Source of the DNA: Altererythrobacter sp. KTW20L
GTDB taxonomy: Bacteria; Pseudomonadota; Alphaproteobacteria; Sphingomonadales; Sphingomonadaceae
Assembly (NCBI RefSeq): GCF_023501975.1
Contig: NZ_JAMFLH010000014.1
Span: 1 to 64,000, forward strand
Length of the DNA stretch: 64,000 nucleotides
Direction of reading: 5' to 3'
The translations under genes were made by a program, and so were the position numbers. A model generated the notes under the pieces. That model was not told the origin of the DNA. It ran no database searches and worked only from the letters and a program-made list of their open reading frames with translations. Shown here piece after piece: positions 55,977 to 64,000 of this stretch (position 1 is its first letter; each line of letters starts with the position of its first letter).

Positions 55977-56426
55977 TCACACGAAGACACGAAGATGTCG
56001 CGACCGGACGATCTGGAGAGCCTCGCACGGATCGCTGTGGATTGTGGATTCCAGTTGCATCGTGATCTTGGCCCGGGGTTGCTGGAAGGCGCTTATGAAG
56101 CGCTCCTTGGCGGACTGATTTCGCAAGCCGGTTATGCCGTCGAACGACAGGTCCCCATGACCATGCGGTACAAGGGCGTTGTCGTTGACAACGCATTCAG
56201 GATCGATTTGCTCGTCGAGCGCAAGCTGGTGATCGAGTTGAAATCCATCGAAAAATTGGCACCTGTCCACGGCAAGCAGGTCCTGACCTATCTGCGCCTG
56301 ATGGACCTGCCCCTAGGTCTGCTGATGAATTTCGGGCAGGCCACTTTCAAGGACGGCCTGAAGCGGGTTGCCAACGATTATTGGGGGCGCATCGGTTAGG
56401 CTCGACATCTTCGTGTCTTCGTGTGA
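55977..56426. repeat. 24-bp perfect inverted repeats flanking the GxxExxY gene
   Basis: Left arm 55977-56000 and right arm 56403-56426 are exact inverse complements over 24 bases; the pairing stops sharply on both sides (56001/56402 and 55976/56427). The left arm holds ACACGAAGACACGAAG and the start ATG with the first codons of the gene; the right arm begins 3 bp after the stop. The shared core contains two copies of ACACGAAG. Confidence 0.95.
55995..56399 (+). CDS. GxxExxY family protein in an inverted-repeat cassette
   Basis: A 134-residue protein. LHRDLGPGLLEGAYEALLGGL carries the GxxExxY motif (GLLEGAY), and FRIDLLVERKLVIELKSIEKL looks like a PD-(D/E)XK nuclease core with D, then E-x-K; HGKQVLTYLRLMDLPLGLLMNFG completes the family. 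Function is unknown; a nuclease role is inferred. The gene is bounded exactly by a perfect 24-bp inverted repeat, and its start codon sits in the left arm, so transfer as a unit is likely. Codon use is milder in G+C than the korB before it. Confidence 0.9.
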   Translation: MSRPDDLESLARIAVDCGFQLHRDLGPGLLEGAYEALLGGLISQAGYAVERQVPMTMRYKGVVVDNAFRIDLLVERKLVIELKSIEKLAPVHGKQVLTYLRLMDLPLGLLMNFGQATFKDGLKRVANDYWGRIG

Positions 56427-56437
56427 ATCAATCTTCG

Positions 56438-57364
56438 ATGGACAACCTCACCCACTCCCTCACCGGCGCGCTGATTGGCCAGTGCGGGCTGAAGAAGAAG
56501 ACCGGCCTTGCCATGCCCGCGCTGATCATCGGCGCAAACCTGCCCGATGTGGATGCGGCGTGTTTCTTCTGGCTCGACGGGGTGGAGCATCTGGCTTTCC
56601 GTCGCGGGATCACCCACGGGCCGCCCGCGTGGTTCCTGCTGCCGCTGATGCTGGCGGGCTTGCTCTATGGCTGGGACCGGTGGCAGGCGAAACGCGGCCA
56701 AGGCCGGTTTGGGCGGCCCGACAGCCGCCTGCCGGTGAACTTCAAATGGCTCTACCTCCTCAGCCTGATCGGCTGCCTCAGCCATCCGGCCCTCGACTGG
56801 ATGAATGTCTATGGTATCCGCCTGCTCGCCCCGTTCAGCCAGCAATGGTTTTATGGCGACGTGCTGTTCATCATCGACCTGTTCCTGTGGGTGCTCCTGG
56901 TCGGCGGCGTATGGTTCTCGCTCCGCCGCGAGAAGCGTGGGGGTGACTGGATCAAGCCCGCGCGCGCGGCGATGGCCGTGATGCTCGCTTACATCGGGCT
57001 TAACGCCGCGATCACCCATGCACGGGAAGCCGAACTGGCGGGCGAGGGCGCGGTGGTGATCGCCAGCCCGCCGCCGGTCCTGTTCTGGCAGCGCGACATG
57101 ATCGTGGGCAGTGATGGCCGCTACACCATCAACGGCGAACCGGTCGGCGATTTCGACCTGACCGAGAGCGACAAGCCGCACATCGCCAAGGCCGTGCCCG
57201 AAGCTGCGCCCTTCCTGTTCTGGTCGCGGGTGCCGATGGTCCGTGTTGCCGATGACGGGCGCTATCTCCTAACCGACGCGCGTTATCTGGGGCGCGGCGA
57301 GGGAGGGTTCACGGTGGAGCTTCCCGCCGAAGTCTGCGTCCCGCCGGAACTGCCCGTACCCTAG
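56438..57364 (+). CDS. YdjM-like membrane-bound metal-dependent hydrolase
   Basis: A 308-residue membrane protein. NLTHSLTGALIG starts it, and HGPPAWFLLPL, SHPALDWMNVYGIRLL carry conserved His and Asp of the LexA-regulated YdjM family. About four membrane helices occur before a C-terminal cytoplasmic or periplasmic domain. The ATG at 56438 lies 12 bp from the right arm of the cassette repeat. Confidence 0.85.
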   Translation: MDNLTHSLTGALIGQCGLKKKTGLAMPALIIGANLPDVDAACFFWLDGVEHLAFRRGITHGPPAWFLLPLMLAGLLYGWDRWQAKRGQGRFGRPDSRLPVNFKWLYLLSLIGCLSHPALDWMNVYGIRLLAPFSQQWFYGDVLFIIDLFLWVLLVGGVWFSLRREKRGGDWIKPARAAMAVMLAYIGLNAAITHAREAELAGEGAVVIASPPPVLFWQRDMIVGSDGRYTINGEPVGDFDLTESDKPHIAKAVPEAAPFLFWSRVPMVRVADDGRYLLTDARYLGRGEGGFTVELPAEVCVPPELPVP

Positions 57365-57395
57365 GGCCGTTCTCCGCCATCGCAGGAGGAAGCCC

Positions 57396-58781
57396 GTGCC
57401 AGTGCCGCAAATCGTCTGGCTGCGACGCGACCTGCGGCTGGCCGACCAACCCGCCTTCACGATCGCTGCGGCGCAAGGCCCGGTCATCCCGGTCTACATC
57501 CTCGATGACGAGACCCCCCGACACCGCCGGATGGGCGCGGCCAGCCGATGGTGGCTACACCATTCCCTGAAGGCACTGGAAAAGGACCTCGCCCGCCATC
57601 ATTCACGGCTGATTCTGCGGCGCGGGAAGTCTGCCGATGTACTGGCCGCACTGGCCGACGAAACTGGTGCCACTACAGTCCACGCTCTGCGCCATGTCGA
57701 GCCCTGGTGGCGGAGCGCCGAACGCGCGGTTTCCGCACGACTTGAGCTGTGCCTCTACGATGGCCTCTACCTCCTCCCGCCCGGTTCGCTGACCACCGGA
57801 GGCGGGACGCCGTACAAGATCTTCACGCCGTTCAAGAACGCCCTGTTCGAGCGGCTCGACGGGGTGGACCTGCTGCCCGAACCCGTGCTGTCATCTCCCG
57901 AAGACTGGCCCGCCTCCGACAAGATGGCCGACTGGGACCTGCTGCCGCGCAATCCCGACTGGGCGCGCGGCTTTGCCGAGGCGTGGACGCCGGGCTCCCT
58001 TGCCGCACACAAGCGGATGGACGCATTCGCGGACGATCTCGGCCCCTATCGGCAGGACCGCGAGCTGCCTTCCATCGACGGCACGTCGCGCCTCTCGCCG
58101 CACCTCCACTTCGGCGAGATCTCGCCGCGCCAGTTGTGGCACGCGACCGAAGGCATGACCGGCGAAGGCCCCGGCTTCTTCCGCGCCGAACTGGCCTGGC
58201 GCGACTATGCCGCCAACCTCGTGCTGCAATTCCCGGACTATGGCGCGCGGTCCTATCGCGACGGCTACGATGATGGCCTGTGGCGCGACCCGCAAACCGA
58301 CGAGCAGGCAGCGGCAGACCTGAAAGCCTGGCAACAGGGCCGCACCGGCTATCCCATCGTGGACGCGGGGATGCGGCAGTTGTGGGATTGCGGCTGGATG
58401 CACAACCGCGTGCGGATGATCGCCGCCTCCTTCCTCGTCAAACACCTGCTGATCGACTGGCGGCATGGCGAGCGCTGGTTCTGGGATACGCTGGTCGATG
58501 CCGATTATCCGAGCAATGCCACCAACTGGCAGTGGGTTTCGGGCACTGGCGTGGACAGCAACATGTTTGTCCGCATCATGGCGCCGCTCAGCCAGAGCGA
58601 GAAATTCGATGCGGGTGAATACATCCGACAATGGGTGCCGGAGCTGTCGGGCCTCGATGATCCCTATGTCCACGATCCGGCCAGCCACTTTTGCCGCCCG
58701 GAAGACTATCCCGCGCAGCTGATCGGCCACCGCGAAGGACGCGAGCGGGCGCTGGAATCATACCGCAACAGCAAGGCCTGA
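57396..58781 (+). CDS. phrB: Deoxyribodipyrimidine photo-lyase
   Basis: A 461-residue light-driven repair enzyme. IVWLRRDLRLADQPAF starts the antenna domain; the FAD site includes SRLSPHLHFGEISPR, and DCGWMHNRVRM, WRHGERWFWDTLVDADYPSNA-type segments contain the Trp electron path. GTG start after AGGAGGA. Class I CPD photolyase is the best fit; (6-4) activity cannot be excluded. Confidence 0.93.
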   Translation: MPVPQIVWLRRDLRLADQPAFTIAAAQGPVIPVYILDDETPRHRRMGAASRWWLHHSLKALEKDLARHHSRLILRRGKSADVLAALADETGATTVHALRHVEPWWRSAERAVSARLELCLYDGLYLLPPGSLTTGGGTPYKIFTPFKNALFERLDGVDLLPEPVLSSPEDWPASDKMADWDLLPRNPDWARGFAEAWTPGSLAAHKRMDAFADDLGPYRQDRELPSIDGTSRLSPHLHFGEISPRQLWHATEGMTGEGPGFFRAELAWRDYAANLVLQFPDYGARSYRDGYDDGLWRDPQTDEQAAADLKAWQQGRTGYPIVDAGMRQLWDCGWMHNRVRMIAASFLVKHLLIDWRHGERWFWDTLVDADYPSNATNWQWVSGTGVDSNMFVRIMAPLSQSEKFDAGEYIRQWVPELSGLDDPYVHDPASHFCRPEDYPAQLIGHREGRERALESYRNSKA

Positions 58782-58818
58782 TCTTGCCGCGCGCGGACGC
58801 GAAGTCCATAGACGCCGC

Positions 58819-60045
58819 ATGGCGACGCGGGGAGCAGGGCTGCTGGAAGCAGGTGGGAATTTCGGGTCGAGCCCGGGCTTCCTCGCGCGCCTTGTCGCGC
58901 CGGGGTTTGCCGGGATACTGGACCGGATCGACGCCGGGCTGGTGACAGGAACAATCCACGGAATCCTGCCCGATGGCAGCCACCGCAGGCTGGGTGGGCG
59001 GGCCCCCGGTTTTGAATGCATCGTTGAACTGAAGGACTGGCGCGCACTGCTGCGGCTTGCCACGGGCGGCTCGGCCGGATGGTATCAGGCGTGGGAGGCG
59101 GGCGAGTGGTCCAGCCCCGATCCGGTGCCACTGTTTGCCTTGTTCATGGCCAATGGCGTGTCGCTAGGCGAAGTGGGCCGCGCCAAGGGTCCGTGGCGCT
59201 GGGCGGCGCGGGCCTTCCATGCGCTGAACCGCAACACGAAAGCGCGGGCGCAGCGCAACATCCACCTGCATTACGATCTCGGCAACGATTTCTATGGCGC
59301 CTGGCTCGATCCGACGATGAGCTATTCGGCGGCCTATCGCACTGGCGACGATCCGCTGGAGCAGGCGCAGCAACGCAAGTGGCAGCGGCTGGCGGAGCGG
59401 CTGGGCAAACCTGGTAGCCTGCTCGAAATCGGCTGCGGTTGGGGCGGCCTGGCAGGACATTTCGCCCATCACGGCAGCGCAGTGACCGCCATCAGCCTGT
59501 CCGCTGAACAACTGGCTTGGGCTCGCGAAAAACACCCCGGTATCGATTTCCGCAAGCAGGATTACCGCGACGTTGCCGGGCAGTTCGATGCCATTGTCAG
59601 CGTGGAAATGGTCGAGGCCCTGGGCCGCGAATACTGGCCGACCTTCATGGATTGCGTGGCGCGCAACCTGAAGCCGGGCGGCCGCGCGGCGATCCAGTAC
59701 ATCGCCATGCGCGAGGAACTGTTCGACGGCTATGCCCGCAACGCCGATTTCATCCAGGCCTATGTCTTCCCTGGCGGGCTGTTGATCCGCACTAGCGAAT
59801 TCCGCCGCCTGGCCGAAGAACGCGGGCTGGCATGGCAGGACCAGGAGGACTTCGGCCTCGACTATGCCGAGACCCTGCGCCTGTGGCGTGAGAACTTCGA
59901 TGCGGCGGAGCGTGAAGGGCGTCTGCCTGCAGGGTTCGACGAACGGTTCTGCCGCCTGTGGCGCTATTACCTGCAGTATTGCGAAGGCGGTTTTCGAGGC
60001 GGGGGGATCACCGTGAGCCAAGCCACGCTGGTCAAGGCCGGATGA
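58819..60045 (+). CDS. cfa: Cyclopropane-fatty-acyl-phospholipid synthase
   Basis: A 408-residue methyltransferase that adds a methylene group from SAM to unsaturated membrane lipids. HYDLGNDFYGAWLDPTMSYS is the family signature, LEIGCGWGGLAGHFA binds SAM, and the C-terminal WRYYLQYCEGGFRGGGI is typical. The stop overlaps the serine hydrolase start (ATGA). Confidence 0.93.
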   Translation: MATRGAGLLEAGGNFGSSPGFLARLVAPGFAGILDRIDAGLVTGTIHGILPDGSHRRLGGRAPGFECIVELKDWRALLRLATGGSAGWYQAWEAGEWSSPDPVPLFALFMANGVSLGEVGRAKGPWRWAARAFHALNRNTKARAQRNIHLHYDLGNDFYGAWLDPTMSYSAAYRTGDDPLEQAQQRKWQRLAERLGKPGSLLEIGCGWGGLAGHFAHHGSAVTAISLSAEQLAWAREKHPGIDFRKQDYRDVAGQFDAIVSVEMVEALGREYWPTFMDCVARNLKPGGRAAIQYIAMREELFDGYARNADFIQAYVFPGGLLIRTSEFRRLAEERGLAWQDQEDFGLDYAETLRLWRENFDAAEREGRLPAGFDERFCRLWRYYLQYCEGGFRGGGITVSQATLVKAG

Positions 60046-61229
60046 AGCGCTGGCTCATCGCGCTGGCCCTGGCGGCCGGGCTAGGCACGGCGGGCTGGCT
60101 GTCGCTCGACCGCGATCTGCGCACCCTGATTGCCACCGGCCCGACCGATACCGACATCCTGTTCTGGACCGACGATCAGCGCGATGCCGGTTTCCGTGCG
60201 CTCGACAAGCTGGGGTGGGTGGTCGATTCGCGGGTCATCGCGCGGGGTAACAGCGTTCGCCCCCTGCCTGCAGGAGAACCACTGGCGCTCGATCTCTATC
60301 TTGATGCCTATATCGAACAGCAGCGCGTGGCCGGGCTGGTCGTGCTGGTGGACGGGCGGGTGGTGCTCGAACGCTATGCGCGGGGCTTTGGACCGGACGG
60401 CCGCTGGACCAGTTTTTCGGTGGCGAAAAGCCTCACCTCCACGCTGGTGGGAGCAGCCCTGCAGGACGGCGCGATCCGCTCGCTCGATGACAGGGTCAGC
60501 GCCTATGTGCCTGATCTTGCAGGTTCGGCATATGATGACGTGACCATTCGCCAGCTTCTCACCATGACCAGCGGGGTGGCATGGAGCGAGGACTACGGCG
60601 ATCCCCAATCAGACGTGGCGCGGTTCAATGCGCATCGGCCGGAAGCGGGGGTCGATACCACGGTCAGCTATATGCGCGGGCTGCCGCGCGCCGCGCCGGC
60701 AGGCGAACAATGGCTCTACAAGACGGGTGAGACCAACCTCATCGGCGTGGTGGTGAGTTCGGCCACCGGTAAGCCGCTGGCGCAATACCTGTCGGAAAGG
60801 ATCTGGGCGCCCTTCGGCATGGAGCAGGACGCAACCTGGTTGCTGGGCTCCACCGGCCACGAGATCAGCGGCTGCTGCATCCAGGCCGGCACGCGCGACA
60901 TGGCGCGGTTCGGGCTGTTCGTGCTGGACGGCGGGCGGATCGGCGGCGAGCAGGTCGTGCCTGATGATTGGTTCGACATGGCAACGACCAAGCAGGCCGA
61001 TATCGGCGAGCCGGGCCGGGGCTATGGCTTCCAGTGGTGGACCTATGACGACGGCACCTTTGCCGCGCAGGGCATCTTCGGGCAGGGCATTTTTATCGAT
61101 CCGGCGCGGCGGCTGGTGATTGCCACCAACGGCAACTGGCCGATCGCTTCATCGGACGAATTGTGGGCCGGGCGCGAGGCGTTCTATCGTGCGGTCCAGG
61201 CCGCAGTTGAGCCGCTTCAGCCCCGATAG
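60042..61229 (+). CDS. Exported serine hydrolase of the beta-lactamase/class C type
   Basis: A 395-residue hydrolase with a signal or anchor helix (LIALALAAGLGTAGWL). The active serine is in FSVAKSLTST (S-x-x-K), and YKTGETN gives the Tyr-x-Asn-like second motif. Family members act on beta-lactams, peptidoglycan or esters, and this one is not distinguishable. Operon with cfa. Confidence 0.85.
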   Translation: MKRWLIALALAAGLGTAGWLSLDRDLRTLIATGPTDTDILFWTDDQRDAGFRALDKLGWVVDSRVIARGNSVRPLPAGEPLALDLYLDAYIEQQRVAGLVVLVDGRVVLERYARGFGPDGRWTSFSVAKSLTSTLVGAALQDGAIRSLDDRVSAYVPDLAGSAYDDVTIRQLLTMTSGVAWSEDYGDPQSDVARFNAHRPEAGVDTTVSYMRGLPRAAPAGEQWLYKTGETNLIGVVVSSATGKPLAQYLSERIWAPFGMEQDATWLLGSTGHEISGCCIQAGTRDMARFGLFVLDGGRIGGEQVVPDDWFDMATTKQADIGEPGRGYGFQWWTYDDGTFAAQGIFGQGIFIDPARRLVIATNGNWPIASSDELWAGREAFYRAVQAAVEPLQPR

Positions 61230-61597
61230 GTGCCATCTCCGCGATATCGGGCGAGAATGTTCTCGTGCACGATCGGGCTGATCAGGTTGGAGAAGGCGCA
61301 GCCGCACAGGCCGTTTTCCCACCACACCACTTCTGCCTGGAGCGATTCGAGGCCGGGCAGGGTCAGCCAGCACATCGAACCCGGGTGCATCCGGGTTACT
61401 GCCGTGGCGGAAAAGCCTGAAAGCGACAGGTCATTCACCACAGTCTGGAACGAACGCATGCCCGAGGCGCGCAATTGTGCCGGAATGACGATCCTGGTGC
61501 GCGGAGCCGAACGGTCCTCCTGCGCCGCCACGTCGTACCGCCCCTGGACATTGTGCAATGTCATGCCGAATTCCCACCCCTCGTATGCTGCAACCAT
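61217..61597 (-). CDS. PilZ domain protein
   Basis: A 126-residue protein with R-x-x-x-R-like RSAPRTR and NDLSLSGFSATA, the two c-di-GMP contact motifs of PilZ domains. The C-terminus has cysteines in NGLCGCAFSN. The longest start is used; an ATG at 61564 would drop 11 residues. It may link c-di-GMP to surface behaviour. It converges with the serine hydrolase and overlaps its end by 13 bp. Confidence 0.85.
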   Translation of the reverse strand: MVAAYEGWEFGMTLHNVQGRYDVAAQEDRSAPRTRIVIPAQLRASGMRSFQTVVNDLSLSGFSATAVTRMHPGSMCWLTLPGLESLQAEVVWWENGLCGCAFSNLISPIVHENILARYRGDGTYRG

Positions 61598-61662
61598 GGC
61601 CTTTCAAGGCCTTGCGAGCACAGAATGGTCCGTTCTGCTTACCAGCACCTTACCGGCAATGG

Positions 61663-62394
61663 TTAAGCTGAAGTTTCCACTCTTTTCCGGGTCAGGTTGG
61701 AAAAGTCGTCCACCAGCATCTGGACGATGGCCTGGCCGACCACTTCGGGCGGCTTAACGCTCTGCGGATCTTCGCCCGGATAGGCCTTGGCGCGCATGGC
61801 CGTGCGGGTCGCGCCGGGATCGACGATAGCGACGCGCGTATCGCTGATCCGGCCGATCTCCTGGCCGTGGCTCAGCAGGAGGTTGTCGAATGCCGCCTTG
61901 GTCGCGCCATAGGCGCCCCAGAAGGCGCGCGGCTCTGCCCCGACCGAGCTGGTGAGGCCGATGATCCGGCCATGCTTGCTGCGTTTCAGCAGCGGATCGA
62001 ACACCGCCAGCAGGGCCTGCGTGGCCAGCACATTCAAGGTCAGCGCCTGGTTGAACTGGCGCGCGTCGATCTGGGTGACGGGGGTGAGCGTGGGCAGGGT
62101 GGCGGCGGAAATAACCAGCACGTCCAGCCGCTCCCACCGCTGGGCAAGGGCCTGTGCCAGCCGGCCGATGGAGTCGTTCTCGGTCAGGTCGAGCGGGGCG
62201 ATGGTGGAGGTGCCGCCGGCATCGTGGATCGCATCCTCGACCACTTCCAATTCCTTCACCGTGCGCGCGGTGATCACGACATGGGCACCCGCCGCGGCAA
62301 GTGCGATGGCCGTGGCGGCGCCGATGCCCTTGCTGGCGCCGGTGACCAGCGCGATCCGGCCTTCCAGCGGCCTGTTGGCAATCACGTCACCCAT
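61663..62394 (-). CDS. SDR family oxidoreductase
   Basis: A 243-residue short-chain dehydrogenase with VTGASKGIGAATAIALA, the NNAG equivalent altered to VISAATL, catalytic Ser in GLTSSVG and Tyr-Gly-Ala-Thr-Lys in AYGATKAAF. It is in operon with purF, 3 bp downstream, an order seen in this order of bacteria. Substrate unknown. Confidence 0.9.
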   Translation of the reverse strand: MGDVIANRPLEGRIALVTGASKGIGAATAIALAAAGAHVVITARTVKELEVVEDAIHDAGGTSTIAPLDLTENDSIGRLAQALAQRWERLDVLVISAATLPTLTPVTQIDARQFNQALTLNVLATQALLAVFDPLLKRSKHGRIIGLTSSVGAEPRAFWGAYGATKAAFDNLLLSHGQEIGRISDTRVAIVDPGATRTAMRAKAYPGEDPQSVKPPEVVGQAIVQMLVDDFSNLTRKRVETSA

Positions 62395-62397
62395 GGC

Positions 62398-63870
62398 TCA
62401 GGCGACCTTGCCGACCGGCAGCTTCAGTTGCGCCTCTTCCGCCTGGACAATGGCATTGTCGGTCAGGCTGGTGGGGTATTCGCCAGTGAAGCAGGCATCG
62501 CAATATTGCGGGTTCACATTGTCGCGCCCGGCCAGGCCGACGGCGCGATAGAGCCCGTCGATCGAGACGAAGGCGAGGCTGTCGGCCTGGATGAATTCGC
62601 GCATGGCAGCCAGGTCCATCCGGCCGGCCAGCAGTTTGGAGCGTTCGGGTGTATCCACGCCGTAATAGCAGCCGTGGCCGGTGGGCGGGCTGGCAACGCG
62701 GAAGTGGACTTCCTTTGCCCCTGCATCGCGCATCATTTGCACGATCTTGAGGCTGGTAGTGCCGCGCACGATGGAATCGTCGATCAGCACGATGCGCTTG
62801 CCCGCCACGATGGCGCGGTTGGCGTTGTGCTTGCGCGCCACCCCTGCATTGCGCGCGCCGTCGCTCGGCTGGATGAAGGTGCGGCCGACATAGTGGCTGC
62901 GGATGATCCCCAGCTCGAACGGGATGCCACTCTGCTGCGAATAGCCGATGGCTGCTGGAACGCCGCTGTCAGGCACCGGCACGACCAGGTCTGCTTCCAC
63001 CGGTTCTTCCTTGGCCAGTTCCATGCCGATGTTGCGGCGGCTGGCATAGACCGAGCGGTCGTTGAAGATCGAATCGGGGCGGCTGAAATAGACGTGCTCG
63101 AAAATGCACGGGCGCGGGCGTGCCTCGCCGAAGGGGCGGTGGCTGCGGATCGTGCTGTCGAAATCGACCTCGACGAATTCGCCCGGCTCGATCTGGCGGA
63201 TGAATTCGGCACCGACCACGTCGAGCGCCACGGTCTCGCTGGCGAAGACGATGGCATCGCCAAGCTTGCCCATTACAAGTGGACGGATGCCCAGCGGGTC
63301 GCGGCAGGCCATCATGCCGCGCGGGGTCATCACGATCAGGGCATAGGCCCCTTCGACCAGGCGCAGAGCATCGACCAGCTTGTCCAGCATGGTCGGATAG
63401 CGGCTGGTGGCGACGAGGTGGATTATTACCTCGGTATCGGATGTTGACTGGAAGATCGCGCCCTTCTGCACCAGTTCCTGGCGCAGCAGCCGAGCGTTGG
63501 AGATATTGCCGTTGTGCGCGACGGCGAAACCGCCGCTGGCAAGGTCCGCATAGAGCGGCTGGACATTGCGCATGCTCGCGCCGCCGGTGGTCGAATAGCG
63601 CACGTGGCCTGCCGCCATCAGGCCGGGCAGTTCGGCAATCGATTCCCCGGTGGCGAAGTTCTCCGCCACGTGGCCGAGTCCGCGCACGGTAAAGAATTCC
63701 GTTCCATCGAAGCTGGTTATGCCGACCGCCTCCTGCCCGCGATGCTGCAAGGCGTGGAGGCCTAGCGCGCAGGTCGCTGCCGCGTCCGCACGACCGATGA
63801 CGCCGAAAACGCCGCATTCCTCGCGCAGCTTGTCGCCGTCGAGATCGAGGTAGGGGTGGGTCAGGTTCAT
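62398..63870 (-). CDS. purF: Amidophosphoribosyltransferase
   Basis: A 490-residue enzyme of purine synthesis. A short propeptide ends before Cys19 (LREECGVFGVIG), the catalytic nucleophile. GHVRYSTTGGASMRNVQPL and AHNGNISNA build the glutaminase site; IVLIDDSIVRGTTSLKIVQM is the phosphoribosyl-binding loop. The ATG at 63870 (MNLTHPYLDL) is chosen over a longer start to keep the usual propeptide. The open frame upstream is discussed in the last entry. Confidence 0.96.
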   Translation of the reverse strand: MNLTHPYLDLDGDKLREECGVFGVIGRADAAATCALGLHALQHRGQEAVGITSFDGTEFFTVRGLGHVAENFATGESIAELPGLMAAGHVRYSTTGGASMRNVQPLYADLASGGFAVAHNGNISNARLLRQELVQKGAIFQSTSDTEVIIHLVATSRYPTMLDKLVDALRLVEGAYALIVMTPRGMMACRDPLGIRPLVMGKLGDAIVFASETVALDVVGAEFIRQIEPGEFVEVDFDSTIRSHRPFGEARPRPCIFEHVYFSRPDSIFNDRSVYASRRNIGMELAKEEPVEADLVVPVPDSGVPAAIGYSQQSGIPFELGIIRSHYVGRTFIQPSDGARNAGVARKHNANRAIVAGKRIVLIDDSIVRGTTSLKIVQMMRDAGAKEVHFRVASPPTGHGCYYGVDTPERSKLLAGRMDLAAMREFIQADSLAFVSIDGLYRAVGLAGRDNVNPQYCDACFTGEYPTSLTDNAIVQAEEAQLKLPVGKVA

Positions 63871-64000
63871 GCGCAATCGGGCAGCCATTGGTTGGCCGCA
63901 CCCTTGGCGACATTGGGTGGTGATTACAAGCTTGATCATTCCGGGTGGCGGGGATCTGCGACGGATGGCCTGCCAGACCTGCGGGTCGCTTTCAGCTTCG
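63871..64000. other. purF upstream region
   Basis: The purF promoter should be here. The frame of purF stays open to the right edge, and another frame ends at TGA around 63940 after KLKATRRSGRPSVADPRHPE, perhaps the tail of an upstream gene. No strong support for either. Confidence 0.3.

Overview
The window looks like a chromosomal segment of a high-GC alphaproteobacterium, most likely order Sphingomonadales and close to the Erythrobacteraceae. This is an inference from gene content and style: TonB-dependent receptors with MauE/CsoR/CopAB copper genes, HWE-family sensor kinase, bamD-recN-ligA order, purF followed by an SDR, BlaI/M56 pair, Flp pilin, ferredoxin-dependent KorAB, dense genes with many ATGA/TAATG overlaps, and G+C-rich palindromic repeats that sit inside coding regions. 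I see no tRNA, rRNA, CRISPR array, integrase or transposase.

Layout. 0-1.4 kb: A+T-rich superfamily-1 (UvrD-like) helicase whose Walker A part is missing or split off. 1.4-4.5 kb: an unrecognised HTH protein and a CHASE2 adenylate/guanylate cyclase. 4.5-7.5 kb: an MmeI-like (type IIL) restriction-methylation gene broken by one in-frame TGA, with an A+T-rich specificity region and a palindromic repeat inserted in frame. 7.5-9.8 kb: DUF4157-like zinc protease, FecR protein, small secreted protein, Flp pilin. 9.9-13.4 kb: O-methyltransferase divergent from a CmcJ/NvfI-type oxidoreductase, a 32-residue membrane micropeptide, and a membrane flavin reductase. 13.5-15.2 kb: HWE kinase and single-domain response regulator. 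15.6-21.9 kb: bamD, recN, ligA, with an A+T-rich frameshifted DUF2971 gene and a lipoprotein between recN and ligA; the first ~100 codons of ligA are also A+T-rich.

21.9-31.5 kb is a copper module: DUF2946-like protein, two TonB-dependent receptors, PepSY membrane protein, then glutaredoxin-MauE fusion and CsoR on the minus strand, divergent from copA and copB. A clear ATACCC/GGGTAT operator lies between csoR and copA. 31.6-36.6 kb: a lipoprotein and a tightly overlapping minus-strand operon of SDR, subclass B3 metallo-beta-lactamase, PrmA, TIGR02117 protein and CE15-like esterase. 36.9-39.5 kb: sdhC-sdhD-sdhA ending in a strong terminator with no sdhB. 39.6-42.4 kb: universal stress protein, an Rrf2/NsrR-like regulator divergent from truncated haemoglobin, membrane protein and DUF1971 protein, a probable nitric-oxide response unit. 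42.4-47.9 kb: cyclophilin, FMN alpha-hydroxyacid dehydrogenase, BlaI with a TACA-AA-TGTA operator and an M56 peptidase that lacks a penicillin-binding sensor domain, two YpfJ-locus genes. 48-64 kb is mainly housekeeping: 3-hydroxybutyrate dehydrogenase, guaB, rsmB, rppH, korAB, photolyase, cyclopropane fatty acid synthase, serine hydrolase, PilZ protein, SDR and purF. It contains one striking item: a GxxExxY gene framed by a perfect 24-bp inverted repeat.

The most promising leads are the GxxExxY cassette, the broken and apparently re-specified MmeI-like enzyme, the mosaic recN-ligA interval, the copper module with its receptors, and the M56/BlaI pair with an unfamiliar sensor domain. All calls come from reading the sequence; no database search or computation was run.
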